NCBI RefSeq assembly: GCF_000186865.1
Contig: NW_008705561.1
Location: forward strand, 1,249,757-1,313,756
Length of the DNA stretch: 64,000 nucleotides
From: Aureococcus anophagefferens
Lineage: Eukaryota > Sar > Pelagophyceae > Pelagomonadales > Pelagomonadaceae
Reading direction: 5' to 3'
Positions 29,654 through 38,621 of the stretch are shown here, piece after piece (the stretch's first letter is position 1; the number at the start of each line of letters is the position of its first letter). Made by a program: the position numbers and the translations under genes. The notes beneath the pieces are model-generated. The model was not told the DNA's origin, ran no database searches, and worked only from the letters and a program-made list of their open reading frames with translations.

Positions 29654-31540
29654 ATGGTCGACGACGGCTGCGTCTACGTGGAGCCGAAGGGCGACGAGAC
29701 GCGGGCGGCGGCGGCCTCCTTCGTCGCGACTTCCTTCGGCGGGGGGCCGGGCGACGGCGGCCCGAGCCTCGCGGACGCCGGCCTCCGCGAGGACGTCGCG
29801 TTTCTCAAGGACGAGGTGAAGCGGCTCCGCCTCGAGCTCGGCCGGACGACCAACGAGCTCCACGATACGGAGAATGAGCTCAAGGCCGAGGAGAACGAGC
29901 TCCACAAGGCGGAGGAGAACGGGGGGGTCAACGCGCTGGACGCGATGGCCGAGGCCATGGACGAGATGGGCGGCGACGAGGAGGGCTTCATCGGCAAGAA
30001 GGTCGACCGGCTCTACGAGAAGGCGGACGAGTCCTACTTCTTCCGCGTGCAGACCATGATCATGTACAACGGCTTCAGCCCCACGACGTGCGTCCACTTC
30101 TTCTTCTCCATGGCCATCGCCGGGCTCCAGGTCATGGCCATGCAGACCGTGAGCCAGGGCATCTGGCTCGCGAGCGACTTCGTGCGCTGGGGCGTCGACG
30201 ACGACCGCCTCATCGGCGAGTTCTACCCGAGCGGCGTGCCCTACCCGACGGACTACGACCGGCTCTTCTCGTTCTACGACGGCGTCAAGAGCGACGGCAC
30301 GCTGCTCATCAACTTCTTCCCCCTCGTCTTCTGCTGTATCTCCGTGACCGTCTCCCTGCGGGGCGAGCTCGACGAGTTCAAGGCGGGCTACGTGCTGATC
30401 CGCCGCATCGGCCGGGACCTCGTGGCCTCCATCTTCTCGCCGCCGCCCGTCGTCGACGCGACCGACGGCGACGACGACGACGGCGGCGGCGAGGGCGGCG
30501 GCGCCGCCGCGGCGTTCGGCGCGCGCGACCGCCGCGCGAGCCACATCAGCGTGCTGAGCGAGGCCAAGGACGGCGAGGAGGCCATGCCCATCGGCCGCCT
30601 CGACATGTCGGTGCGCCTCTTCTGCTGCCTCTGCACGTACTACGTCCGCGGGTCCCTCCTCTGGTACTTCGTCGACGTGTCGGCGCAGGTGCTGGGCACG
30701 GCCGACGGCCCCTTCAACATGCTGCTCAACGCCGTCGCCCTCGTCTACATCCTCGACATCGACGACATGCTCAGCGTCGACATGCCGTCGAACAACTTCT
30801 TCGGCATCGACGACCCGGAGCTGCTGAAGCGGTACAAGCGGCGGCTCCACAACGCGCGGGGCCTGTTCCGCGACGTCGTCGAGGCCGTCAAGGTCGCGCC
30901 GGAGTACGTCCTGCGCGCCTACCACGTCGTCGGGTGGTCCGTCCCCTTCGCCATGTGCATCTCCATCTTCTCCATCGCGAGCCACATGCAGAAGCACACG
31001 CAGCGGGGCGAGCTCGTCGGCATCGACGACGACAGCCACCTCGGCGCGGCCCACGAGCACCTCACGGAGCAGTACAACTGGTGCATCTACGCGCTCCTGG
31101 GGACCGTGCTCGTCGACGTCCACATGTCCGCGTCCATCGCGTGCAGCGACCGCGACGACGGCAAGAGCTGGATCGCCTACGCCAAGGGCGGCCTCGCCTT
31201 CGTCGTCGACGGCATGATCCTCATCATCATCCGCCACCTCGGCGTGCGCTACGCCATCTCGTCCCTCCTCACCTACAACCTCTCCTGGGAGACGTCGGCC
31301 GCGCGGTTCTGGGACCGCGTGAACCCCGCGCCGAACCAGCCCGAGGACGAGCCCTTCGACTGGGGGCAGTACACGAACATGCTCAACCTCAATTTCACGG
31401 CGACGAACTTCACGTGGACGGCCGACACGCTCGCCGCGATCCAATCCTACATCATCGACCACTGGGAGAACTTCGACTTCCGCAGCCACGGGCTCCCCGA
31501 CCCGGCGGACTTCGATTTCGATTCAGCGGACTTCGCCTGA
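29654..31540 (+). CDS. Polytopic membrane protein with N-terminal coiled coil, unknown function
   Basis: 628 residues from ATG 29654. A heptad-like acidic/Lys coiled coil spans about 50-85 (FLKDEVKRLRLELGRTTNEL, ENELKAEENELHKAEEN). About seven hydrophobic segments follow: CVHFFFSMAIAGLQVMAM, LLINFFPLVFCCISVTVSL, LFCCLCTYYVRGSLLWYFVD, MLLNAVALVYILDIDDM, WSVPFAMCISIFSIA, WCIYALLGTVLVDVHM, LAFVVDGMILIIIRHLGV. Loops are acidic. The conserved-looking block NNFFGIDDPELLKRYKRRLH lies between segments. The C-terminal part has N-glycosylation sequons (NFTATNFTW). The topology suggests a transporter or channel-like protein, but no family motif is recognised. No introns. The start follows a short GC-rich leader with no clear upstream ATG. 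Confidence 0.6.
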   Translation: MVDDGCVYVEPKGDETRAAAASFVATSFGGGPGDGGPSLADAGLREDVAFLKDEVKRLRLELGRTTNELHDTENELKAEENELHKAEENGGVNALDAMAEAMDEMGGDEEGFIGKKVDRLYEKADESYFFRVQTMIMYNGFSPTTCVHFFFSMAIAGLQVMAMQTVSQGIWLASDFVRWGVDDDRLIGEFYPSGVPYPTDYDRLFSFYDGVKSDGTLLINFFPLVFCCISVTVSLRGELDEFKAGYVLIRRIGRDLVASIFSPPPVVDATDGDDDDGGGEGGGAAAAFGARDRRASHISVLSEAKDGEEAMPIGRLDMSVRLFCCLCTYYVRGSLLWYFVDVSAQVLGTADGPFNMLLNAVALVYILDIDDMLSVDMPSNNFFGIDDPELLKRYKRRLHNARGLFRDVVEAVKVAPEYVLRAYHVVGWSVPFAMCISIFSIASHMQKHTQRGELVGIDDDSHLGAAHEHLTEQYNWCIYALLGTVLVDVHMSASIACSDRDDGKSWIAYAKGGLAFVVDGMILIIIRHLGVRYAISSLLTYNLSWETSAARFWDRVNPAPNQPEDEPFDWGQYTNMLNLNFTATNFTWTADTLAAIQSYIIDHWENFDFRSHGLPDPADFDFDSADFA

Positions 31541-31584
31541 CGCCCGACGCCCGACCCCCGCCCACCCCGAAGGTGTCGCGCGCG

Positions 31585-33205
31585 TTAAAGCTCGTCGGCC
31601 TGCCACCGCTTCCGCGACTTGTACCAGAAGACGAACACGTCGAAGACGAGGAAGAGCGCGAGGACGACCTTGATGTTCAGCAGGCCGCCCGCCGCGCCGT
31701 CGCCGCGCCGCGGCGACGCCTCGTCGTCGTCGCGGAAGCCCGGGGGCCGGGACCGCTCATCGTCGTCGTGCGACGAGAAGCGCCGGAGCCGCGCGGCGTC
31801 CGGCCGCGGCTCCGGCGGCGGCAGGAGGTCCGCGCCGCCGTCTTCTCGCGCGAGCAGGTCCGCGAGGAGCACGGGTTTCGCGGCCCCGCCGAGGTAGGCC
31901 GGGCAGGCCGCCCGCGGCACGCCCGCGGCCCGCAGCTTGCCCGGCGTGTCCGCGGCGCCCGGCGGCGCGTGGACGAACGAGATGAGGTCCTTCGTCTCGT
32001 CGTCGAGGAGCCTCTCGACGACGCGCCACGCGCCGCGCGCGACGGCCGGCGCGTTGACGACGACGTTCTTCCAGACCGCGTCGGCGTACATGCGCTCCGT
32101 GAGCTTCGCGTAGGCCTTGGCCAGCGCCATCGTCTCGCCCCGCATCAACCTGTGTGGAAATCAAATCTTCAACTCGACTTCAATGTGAGCGTATTCGAAT
32201 GTTTTGACACAAGCACTTCCGCCGTGCTTCGAGAACTCGATGAGAGCAATCGATTCGTCCAAAAATCAGCCGAATCGACGTCGATTTGACCGAGCTAGAG
32301 AATTTCAAAGTTTGGCCCCGACGTCCCAGCTCACTGGTTGATTTCCACACAGGCATCAACGTGCCGAACGACGCGCCCGCGACGTCGACGAGGAAGACGC
32401 ACTTGTAGACGCGGCCGTAGCCCTCCCGGGGGCGCGCGAGCTCCCGCTGGAGGCCGTCGAGCGCCTGGACGCGGCGCTTCAGAATCAAATCGAGGGGCAG
32501 CTTTAGCAGCGCGTCGAAGTCGATGCACCCGAGCCGCTCGAGGACGACGAGGTGCCCGAAGCCGTCGCGGCCCGCGACCCACGTGGGCCACACGGCCTCG
32601 TGGAACCGCAGGTCGTCGCCCGCCGCGGGCAGCAGGCGCGCCGCGTCCCAGGCCAGGCGCCGATCCGCGACCCACGCGCACATGTCCGCGGTCGCCGCCG
32701 CGCGGTCCTCGAGGAGCCGGAAGCCCCGCACGAGCCGCAGGANNNNNNNNNNNNNNNNNNNNNNNNNNNNNNNNNNNNNNNNNNNNNNNNNNNNNNNNNN
32801 NNNNNNNNNNNNNNNNNNNNNNNNNNNNNNNNNNNNNNNNNNNNNNNNNNNNNNNNNNNNNNNNNNNNNNNNNNNNNNNNNNNNNNNNNNNNNNNNNNNN
32901 NNNNNNNNNNNNNNNNNNNNNNNNNNNNNNNNNNNNNNNNNNNNNNNNNNNNNNNNNNNNNNNNNNNNNNNNNNNNNNNNNNNNNNNNNNNNNNNNNNNN
33001 NNNNNNNNNNNNNNNNNNNNNNNNNNNNNNNNNNNNNNNNNNNNNNNNNNNNNNNNNNNNNNNNNNNNNNNNNNCCCAGCGCGCCGAGCGTCGCGGGAAA
33101 GGACTCCTGCAGGAAGGGATAGGACGCCTCGTCGGCGTCGCCGAGCTCGGACAGCGTCCTCGCTTTTAGGGGTGATCGGACCGGAGACCGCGGGCTCGTC
33201 GACAT
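31585..33205 (-). CDS. SEC14-like CRAL-TRIO lipid-transfer protein, tail-anchored, with assembly gap
   Basis: Exons 33205-32361 (interrupted by 332 unknown bases) and 32149-31585, joined across an introner in phase 2. The readable N-terminus (MSTSPRSPVRS ... SYPFLQESFPATLGAL) precedes the gap. After it comes a CRAL-TRIO domain: LRLVRGFRLLEDRAAATADM, VWPTWVAGRDGFGHLVVLER, YGRVYKCVFLVDVAGASFGT|LMRGETMALA, YADAVWKNVVVNAPAVARGA, then the C-terminal GGVPRAACPAYLGG-type end (AAGVPRAACPAYLGG). A Ser/Arg-rich linker and a C-terminal hydrophobic segment (NIKVVLALFLVFDVFVFWYK) suggest a tail anchor. Members move phosphatidylinositol or other lipids between membranes. Length and the lipid-gate region cannot be judged because of the gap. 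Confidence 0.72.
32150..32352 (-). mobile_element. Introner element copy 4 (203 bp) inside the SEC14-like gene
   Basis: Perfect 8-bp target duplication GCATCAAC (32142-32149 and 32353-32360). On the gene strand intron 32360 to 32150 begins GTTGATGC (GT from the target copy) and ends CACACAG. The restored frame reads ASFGTLMRGE. Confidence 0.93.
32743..33074. other. Assembly gap (332 N)
   Basis: Run of unknown bases inside the SEC14-like gene. The number of Ns may be an estimate, so frame and length across it are unknown. The flanking protein on both sides is in the same gene by domain logic. Confidence 0.99.
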
Positions 33206-33304
33206 GCTGCCGCTGCCGCCACGAGGCGACACAGCCTTTGCCACAGGCTGTCTCGCTTGCATGCATCGTGCGGTTCGCGGTCGACAGCATTGAAGGTCGA
33301 GGCG

Positions 33305-34177
33305 ATGGCCCGGCCTTCCGTCGCCCTCCGGGGGCTCCTCGCGCTGGCCGCGGCCCGCGCCCTGCAGCGCGTCCCGGCTCGCGTCCGCTGCGCCCCGACG
33401 GCGCGCTTCGCCGACGTCGTCGAGGAGGCGCCGGCGCCCGAGGGCGCCGAGGAGGCGCCCGAGGTGACGGTCTTCGCGGCGCCCGTGCTGAGCTCCGAGG
33501 AGATGGCGGCGCGGGACGGCGCGGGCCCGCTGCGCGAGTTCGACTGGGACGCGCACCTGTTCCGCCTCGAGACCGACGCCCAGGCGGAGCGCGACGCCGT
33601 GGCGGAGGCGGAGCGGTCGGCGCTCGCGGGCGGCGACGAGTGGGCGCCCGGCGAGGGCGAGGTCGAGCGGCTCGCGGCGCCGCGCATCGTCGACGACGAG
33701 CCGAGCTTCCTCAAGCCGCGCTGGGACGAGGTGGACCCGGCGGAGCACGGCTACCGGGCGATGCCGCCGTCGCGCGGCGCGAGCTGGTCGCGGATCCGCA
33801 TCAAGTCCGACTGGTGGCAGTTCGAGGACGGCGAGCGCCTCAAGAAGGAGGAGGGCTTCGTGCGCTTCGACCACAAGGCCTTCAACGTCACGAACGCCCT
33901 CTTCGAGCCCACGCTGGCCTTCGACTACGGCCACCTCGACCTCGACGTCGTGTCCAAGATCGCGCCGGCCATCGAGACCCTCGGCTCCATCTGCCAGCTC
34001 CTCGAGGCCCACGACGGCGTCGTCCGCATCAAATACACGGGCCTCGCCAAGAACCGCGTCGGCATCGAGGCCTACGCGACGGGGCTCGTCCGGGACCTCT
34101 ACCCGGAGCTCGAGACCCTGACCTTCGACGCGCGGCACGTCTCCGACTACCAGGACGGCTCCTACGACTGGAACTAA
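33305..34177 (+). CDS. Probable organelle-targeted protein of unknown family
   Basis: 290 residues. The N-terminus (MARPSVALRGLLALAAARAL) is hydrophobic, then basic, like a signal plus transit peptide. An acidic, Ala-rich spacer follows. The C-terminal ~130 residues look globular: ASWSRIRIKSDWWQFEDGER, FVRFDHKAFNVTNALFEPTL, IAPAIETLGSICQLLEAHDG, VVRIKYTGLAKNRVGIEAYA, DLYPELETLTFD. The alpha-beta pattern around the 'LLEAHDGVVRIKYTGLAKN' strand-loop faintly recalls the NifU C-terminal domain. The CxxC iron-sulfur ligands are absent, so I do not assign it. Start ATG 33305 is preferred over an upstream ATG at 33257 because the signal-like residues begin there. Confidence 0.55.
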   Translation: MARPSVALRGLLALAAARALQRVPARVRCAPTARFADVVEEAPAPEGAEEAPEVTVFAAPVLSSEEMAARDGAGPLREFDWDAHLFRLETDAQAERDAVAEAERSALAGGDEWAPGEGEVERLAAPRIVDDEPSFLKPRWDEVDPAEHGYRAMPPSRGASWSRIRIKSDWWQFEDGERLKKEEGFVRFDHKAFNVTNALFEPTLAFDYGHLDLDVVSKIAPAIETLGSICQLLEAHDGVVRIKYTGLAKNRVGIEAYATGLVRDLYPELETLTFDARHVSDYQDGSYDWN

Positions 34178-34198
34178 CGACGATGCATTGTACATCTC

Positions 34199-34743
34199 TT
34201 AGCCGAAGCCCTTTTTCCCGCCCTTCTTCTTCTGCGTAGTCGTTTTCTCCGCCGGGGGCGCCGGCCCCGCCTCGGGCGCGGCCTCGCCCGACCGCCCGTT
34301 GACGAGGAGCAGGTGGACGCCGAACTGCGTCTCGACGACCTGGAGCTCGCCGATGGGCCCCGTCATCGCCGCCTCCTCGAACTCCTTCGCCATCTCGCCG
34401 CGCCGGAAGACGAGCTCGCCCGGGCGGCCCCGGAGCATCTTCATCCGCGCGTCCGGCGTCTTCTTCGCGGAGCCGCAGGTGCTGTACTGCTGCGCGGCGC
34501 GGCCGACGGACTCGGGCGTCACGCCCTCCTCCCGGAGCGTCCGCTCGAGCTTCACGTGGTCCGCGAGCCCACGAGGACGTGTTGCACCGACGCCTCCTTC
34601 GTGGCCTCGGCGAGGCCCGACGTGACGCTGCTGGCGATGTCGTCGAAGAAGCCCATGCGCGCGCGCGTCGAGGCGCGCGGCGGCGGCGCGGCGCGTTGGA
34701 AGCTCGAAACGAGTCCGACGACGAGGCATGCGACGAGCATCAT
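34199..34743 (-). CDS. Parvulin-type peptidyl-prolyl isomerase, frame interrupted
   Basis: N-terminus from ATG 34743: a signal/transit-like leader (MMLVACLVVGLVSSFQRAAP), MGFFDDIASSVTSGLAEATK, then EASVQHVLVGS, the first strand of a parvulin domain. About 20 bases later this frame stops. The rest is in the next frame: DHVKLERTLREEGVTPESVG, YSTCGSAKKTPDARMKMLRG, GELVFRRGEMAKEFEEAAMT, PIGELQVVETQFGVHLLLVN. These are the classic parvulin motifs (ArmPxGxxGdLGWf-like region, then 'VxTxFGxHiI'). Parvulins catalyse cis-trans isomerisation of peptidyl-proline bonds. The frame change lies at about 34555-34575. No intron fits, so a sequencing indel or true mutation is likely. A Lys/Gly-rich C-terminus follows. 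Confidence 0.7.
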
Positions 34744-34927
34744 TGCGAGCGGCGGCGACGGCGCGTGCGCTGTGCTCTGCTGTGCTGCGGCGGCAAGTTT
34801 TGTGGTAGCGGAGTGTGCGGACGGACGGCGTGTGCACACGACGCTGCGGTGGTCGAGCTCGAGATGCATATGATCGAGAGCATTCAACAAAAACGAAGTT
34901 GAGGACAACTTGAACCGGAAGTGTCCA

Positions 34928-36607
34928 TCAGTACCCCGACTTATACTCCTCCACCCCGACGCCCTCGTCGTCGTCCTTGGATTCGCCGGGGCAGGGGACG
35001 CAGGACGCGCGGTGGTCGGGCCAGGCCGCGATCTGGCACTCCGCGGAGCAGTAGGACGCCGTTCGGCAGCGGGAGCAGAGGTGGGCCGCGGGCAGCGCGC
35101 AGCCCGGCGCGGCGCAGACGGGCCCGGCGAAGGCGGGCTCGGGCGCCGCGCGCGTCGACGGCTTCTCCCGCGCGACCTTCGTCTCGTGGTTGCCGCTGAG
35201 CTTGCGCATCATGGCCACGAAGTCGTCCTCGGCCTCGCCGCCGTCGTCGTCGAAGTGCTCGGCCTGGACGGCGACGGTCGCGTAGAAGTCGTCGGTCTTG
35301 CAGAGCGCGTCGGCGCCCAGGGCCGTGCAGCCGAAGATCGAGAAGTCGGCGCCGTCCGCGGGCCGCGCGGGCACCGCGGCCTCGGGCGACCGGAGCAGGA
35401 AGTTCTCGTCCTCGAGGAGCGCGGCCTGGGCGTCGCGGATTTTGGGGTCGTTCGACGGTCGGCGCTTCGGCGCCTTCTCCGGCGTCGCGCGCGACTCGCG
35501 GTGCCGGTCCTCGAAGCCCGCGGCGGCGTCCGCGACGAGGCCCGGCGTGCCCCGGACGTCGCCGCCGCCGAAGCGCGCGCCGGCGTCGGGCCGCCAGCCC
35601 TCGAGGGGCGGCGGCGGCGCCGCCGCGAGCTCGACGGGCTCCGCGACGGCCGGCGGCGGCGGCGGCGCCATCTTCGGCGGCGACAGCTTGAGCCGCGGCT
35701 CCATGGCCCGCAGCGCGCCGCGCGCGTCCGGCGGCAGGGCGAAGGCCGCGGGCCCCGTCGACGCGCCGTCGAAGTAGGCGACGCCGGCGAGCTCGCAGTC
35801 CCAGTTCGACTCGTCGCGCGCGTCGAACGGTTCCCGCCCGAGGAGGACGGCCTTGCAGTGGCCGCCCTTCAGCGTCGGCATGAGCCAGGAGAAGACGCGC
35901 ACGTCCTCGAAGACGTCGCAGGCCGCCCGCGCCGCCGCGCGGTCCAGGAGGTCGCCGCGCGCGCTCCGCGCGGCGACGCCGCCGTCGGAGAGCACGGCCT
36001 TGACGGCGACGTCGATCTCCTTGGCGTCGAAGGGGTTGCCCGCGTCGGCGTCCAAGATGACGACGTCGAAGCGCCGGCGCGCCCGCGCGGCCTCGGCGAA
36101 CCAGGACGCCGCGTCGCCCGAGTCGACGGATCTGAGGCGGCCCCGGAGCTCGGCCCGCATTTTCGCGGCGTCGAGCGCGGGCAGGTGCGCCGCGACGAAG
36201 TTCGACGCGACGCCGTCGACGTCGACGACGGCGATGGACTTGATGACGGACGGCGCGTGCTTGACGAGCTCGCGCGCGACGCCCGCGCCGCAGCCGCCGA
36301 CGACGAGCACGTCGAGGCCCGGCACGAGGCCGCGCCTCCGCTTGCGCGCGGCGGCGGCGCAGACGGCGACGTGGCTCAGCATCTCGTGGTAGGGCCGCTC
36401 GTCCGCCTCGCTCAGCCGCACGGCGCCGTCGACGACGAGCACGCGGCCCGCCTCCCGCGTCTCCCAGATCTCCAGGGTCTGGCCCTGGTCGTTGGTCGCC
36501 GAGGCGACGCGGGCGCCGACGCCCAGGGCAACGATGGCCTCGGGCACGGGCGCCGCCGGCTCCGCCGGCTCATCGGGCATCGCCGCCTTCGTCGAGCAGC
36601 CCCCCAT
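34928..36607 (-). CDS. Polyamine-synthase-like methyltransferase fold fused to a MYND zinc finger
   Basis: 559 residues. The first glycine context (MGGCSTK) would suit N-myristoylation. Residues ~25-260 form a spermidine/spermine-synthase-like Rossmann domain: GQTLEIWETREAGRVLVVDG, HEMLSHVAVCA, LVPGLDVLVVGGCGAGVARE, IAVVDVDGVASNFVAAHLPA, FDVVILDADAGNPFDAKEID. The glycine loop is GGCGAG rather than GGGDGG, and the 'DSSDP' aminopropyl-transfer aspartate region reads LDADAGNP, so substrate is uncertain. A long Pro/Ala-rich linker leads to a C-terminal MYND finger: CAAPGCALPAAHLCSRCRTA, SYCSAECQIAAWPDHRASC, which binds Pro-rich peptides in chromatin factors. Recognition of both domains is firm; the combined role is unknown. 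Confidence 0.75.
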   Translation of the reverse strand: MGGCSTKAAMPDEPAEPAAPVPEAIVALGVGARVASATNDQGQTLEIWETREAGRVLVVDGAVRLSEADERPYHEMLSHVAVCAAAARKRRRGLVPGLDVLVVGGCGAGVARELVKHAPSVIKSIAVVDVDGVASNFVAAHLPALDAAKMRAELRGRLRSVDSGDAASWFAEAARARRRFDVVILDADAGNPFDAKEIDVAVKAVLSDGGVAARSARGDLLDRAAARAACDVFEDVRVFSWLMPTLKGGHCKAVLLGREPFDARDESNWDCELAGVAYFDGASTGPAAFALPPDARGALRAMEPRLKLSPPKMAPPPPPAVAEPVELAAAPPPPLEGWRPDAGARFGGGDVRGTPGLVADAAAGFEDRHRESRATPEKAPKRRPSNDPKIRDAQAALLEDENFLLRSPEAAVPARPADGADFSIFGCTALGADALCKTDDFYATVAVQAEHFDDDGGEAEDDFVAMMRKLSGNHETKVAREKPSTRAAPEPAFAGPVCAAPGCALPAAHLCSRCRTASYCSAECQIAAWPDHRASCVPCPGESKDDDEGVGVEEYKSGY

Positions 36608-36738
36608 AATGCGTTCTCAATGATTTCCCCAGTAGTACCTGGTCGTGGTTGAAGCCTTCAATGAAGGTAAATTTATTGAAGGGGCCAGGCGCCGGCGAAA
36701 TTAACATGTGAAGACAACAACAAGGGTCGAGCGGCGCC

Positions 36739-37214
36739 ATGGCCCTCCCGCGCCGCGTCAACGTCGTCAGCTGGAACATGTGGCTCATTCCCACCTACGG
36801 CGCCTGGAACCTCGGGCGCATCGATCGCTGCCGCGACCGCGTCGCCGGCGAGACGGCGAAGCTCCTGGCGGCGACTTCAACCACGCGCTGCCGTCGCAGA
36901 CGACGGGCGGCGCCGCGGCCGAGGAGCCCAAGAACTGCAGCCGGAGCACCTACGTGCGCCCGTGGCTGCCCGCGATCGCGTCCCTGGACCTGCTGCTCCG
37001 CGATCTGGCGCTCGGCGGCCGAGCGCGCGTGGCGCGCCTGTCGCCGGACGCGCCGACGAACCTCGACGGCACCGTGGACCACGTCTTCGCGGTCACGCGG
37101 GTCGGCGCGGCCGCGACGTACGCGGCGCGGACCGCGGCGACGGTGCCGGACCCGGCCGGGGACGCGAGCGACCACCTCATGGTCGCGTGCGCGCTCGACC
37201 TCGCGTCCGGCTAG
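36739..37214 (+). pseudogene. Endonuclease/exonuclease/phosphatase-fold gene with central deletion
   Basis: From ATG 36739 the frame encodes VNVVSWNMWLIPTYGAWNLG (RIDRCRDRV), the first strand of the EEP fold in the style of neutral sphingomyelinases. At about 36870 it jumps directly to GGDFNHALPS in another frame, the GDFN metal-site motif normally ~130 residues later. The piece ends NLDGTVDHVFAV ... DASDHLMVACAL, containing the SDH catalytic triad. The metal-binding Glu strand and half of the domain are missing, and the two parts are out of frame. An assembly collapse is the alternative. Short direct repeats at the join (ggcggcga) would suit slippage deletion. Confidence 0.6.
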
Positions 37215-37318
37215 AAAAATCAAAATGTAAAACGGCGGCTTGCGTCCGGCTAGAACATCATTTGAGATGCAAAACGGCGGCTCGCGTCCGGCTAGAATAG
37301 CAAAATGTAAAACGGCTC
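37200..37318 (+). repeat. Three tandem ~40-bp copies containing a gene's stop codon
   Basis: Units start at 37200, 37239 and 37281, each opening with 'ct(c/t)gcgtccggctagaa' and closing with 'aaatg(t/c)aaaacggcgg(ct)'-type sequence. The first unit includes the last codons and the TAG of the broken EEP gene. The third abuts the stop of the convergent glycosyltransferase gene. Confidence 0.8.
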
Positions 37319-38477
37319 ACGTGAGCTTGGGGAGGGAGCCCGGCGGCGGCGGCGCCTTGGCCTCGAGCGTCTTGCTCTTCTTGCCCGGCGGCGCGAGGAC
37401 GGGCGCGGCGGACGGCGCGGCCGCCGCGCCGTCGCCGTCGTCGAGGAGCCCGCGGAGCGCGTCGCGCACGGCCGTCACGACGATGGCGTCCTTGGGCGGG
37501 ACGCGCGACTCGTCGACGAGCTTGCGGGACGTCCAGACCTTGACGGCCGCGTCGCTCGCGGCGGCCTTGTCCTTGGGCGCGCACCGCGCGAGGTGCCCCA
37601 CGGCCGCGAGGCTCGACCGGTAGAAGGGGAAGGGCAGCTTGTCCAAAATGTCCTGGTCGTGGCCGTGGCGCGCGGCGAGCTCGCTGAACTTCGTCGTCCA
37701 GCGGTCGTAGCACACGGACTCGTAGTGGAGCACGACGGCGACGGACGGCGGCAGGTCGACGGTCGCCGAGCCCGCGCTCGGCGGCGCGTCGCCGCGGAAG
37801 TGGTGGGGCCCGTGGGCGCGCAGGCCCGGCGCGCTCACGCGGCCGAAGGACTTGCCGTTCGTGTAGGAGCTGTACTTGGACGTCGACGCGACGAACGTCG
37901 TGCATTCCACAAAGGGGTGCGCGCACGACCGGTCCGGCGCGAGCGCCTCGACGTTCTTCACGTGGGCGTCGCAGGCGTGCTTCGGCGCGTTCTTTAAAGC
38001 GGCCCAGAGCGCGCCGACGCCGCCCGGCGCGTGGAGCAGCTCGTCGTCGTCGACGTGCAACAACCACTCGACGCCGGACGCCCGCGCGCGCGGCACCGCG
38101 CACGCGACGTTGACGGCCTGGCGGTCCATCTGCACGAAGTAGTCGCGCTGCGTCTTGGCGACGAAGGTCGCGTCGACGAAGGCGTTCCACGGCGGCCGCA
38201 GGAGCAGCGCCGCGAGCTCGGGCGTGTCCTCGCAGAGCACGAAGAACCGCTCGACGCCGATGACGGACCGGTGGTAGACGAGCCACTGCTCGAAGTCCAG
38301 GGGCCGCTTCGTCATGACCACGATGCCCAGGCGCGGCCGGTCCCGCTCGCCGACGCCCCGCGACGCGCTCCCGGCCGGCGCCGCGAGGCTCACAGTCGCC
38401 GCCTCGCTGGGCTTCATGTAGTAGGCCTGCGCGGCCGTCGCGTGGTAGAACTTCTTGTCCTTCTTAGTCGACGACAT
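37317..38477 (-). CDS. GT92/GT2-like glycosyltransferase
   Basis: 386 residues. The domain begins RPRLGIVVMTKRPLDFEQWL(VYHRSVIGVERFFVL), typical of the 'glycosyl transferase family 92 / DUF23' and related GT2-type group in which an enzyme reads 'W-x-x-Y-H-x-x-x-G-V'. The DxD-type metal site is GVEWLLHVDDDELL. QMDRQAVNVAC precedes it, and later AVVLHYESVCYDRWTTKFSE lies in the expected place for the acceptor side. It lacks a clear N-terminal membrane anchor from ATG 38477. The upstream open frame runs through an inserted transposon (38622-39064) and is not counted as coding. Acceptor and donor are unknown; algal surface glycan synthesis is likely. Confidence 0.75.
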   Translation of the reverse strand: MSSTKKDKKFYHATAAQAYYMKPSEAATVSLAAPAGSASRGVGERDRPRLGIVVMTKRPLDFEQWLVYHRSVIGVERFFVLCEDTPELAALLLRPPWNAFVDATFVAKTQRDYFVQMDRQAVNVACAVPRARASGVEWLLHVDDDELLHAPGGVGALWAALKNAPKHACDAHVKNVEALAPDRSCAHPFVECTTFVASTSKYSSYTNGKSFGRVSAPGLRAHGPHHFRGDAPPSAGSATVDLPPSVAVVLHYESVCYDRWTTKFSELAARHGHDQDILDKLPFPFYRSSLAAVGHLARCAPKDKAAASDAAVKVWTSRKLVDESRVPPKDAIVVTAVRDALRGLLDDGDGAAAAPSAAPVLAPPGKKSKTLEAKAPPPPGSLPKLT

Positions 38478-38621
38478 GGCCTTCGATGCGATCCGCGAGG
38501 GTTCTCTCGTCCTCCGCGGCGCCCGCGCGAGGCGACGCCGCCGGCGCTGCAGCCCTCGATCGGCCTCGACAACGCTTTGTCCACAAAGGCGGGGTTTGCT
38601 CCGGCGACGGCGTCCGATGGC

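Noticed and set aside
37200..37318. Tandem repeat as a CRISPR array or transposon
   Set aside because: Units are directly adjacent without unique spacers, there are only three, and there are no inverted ends or target duplications.
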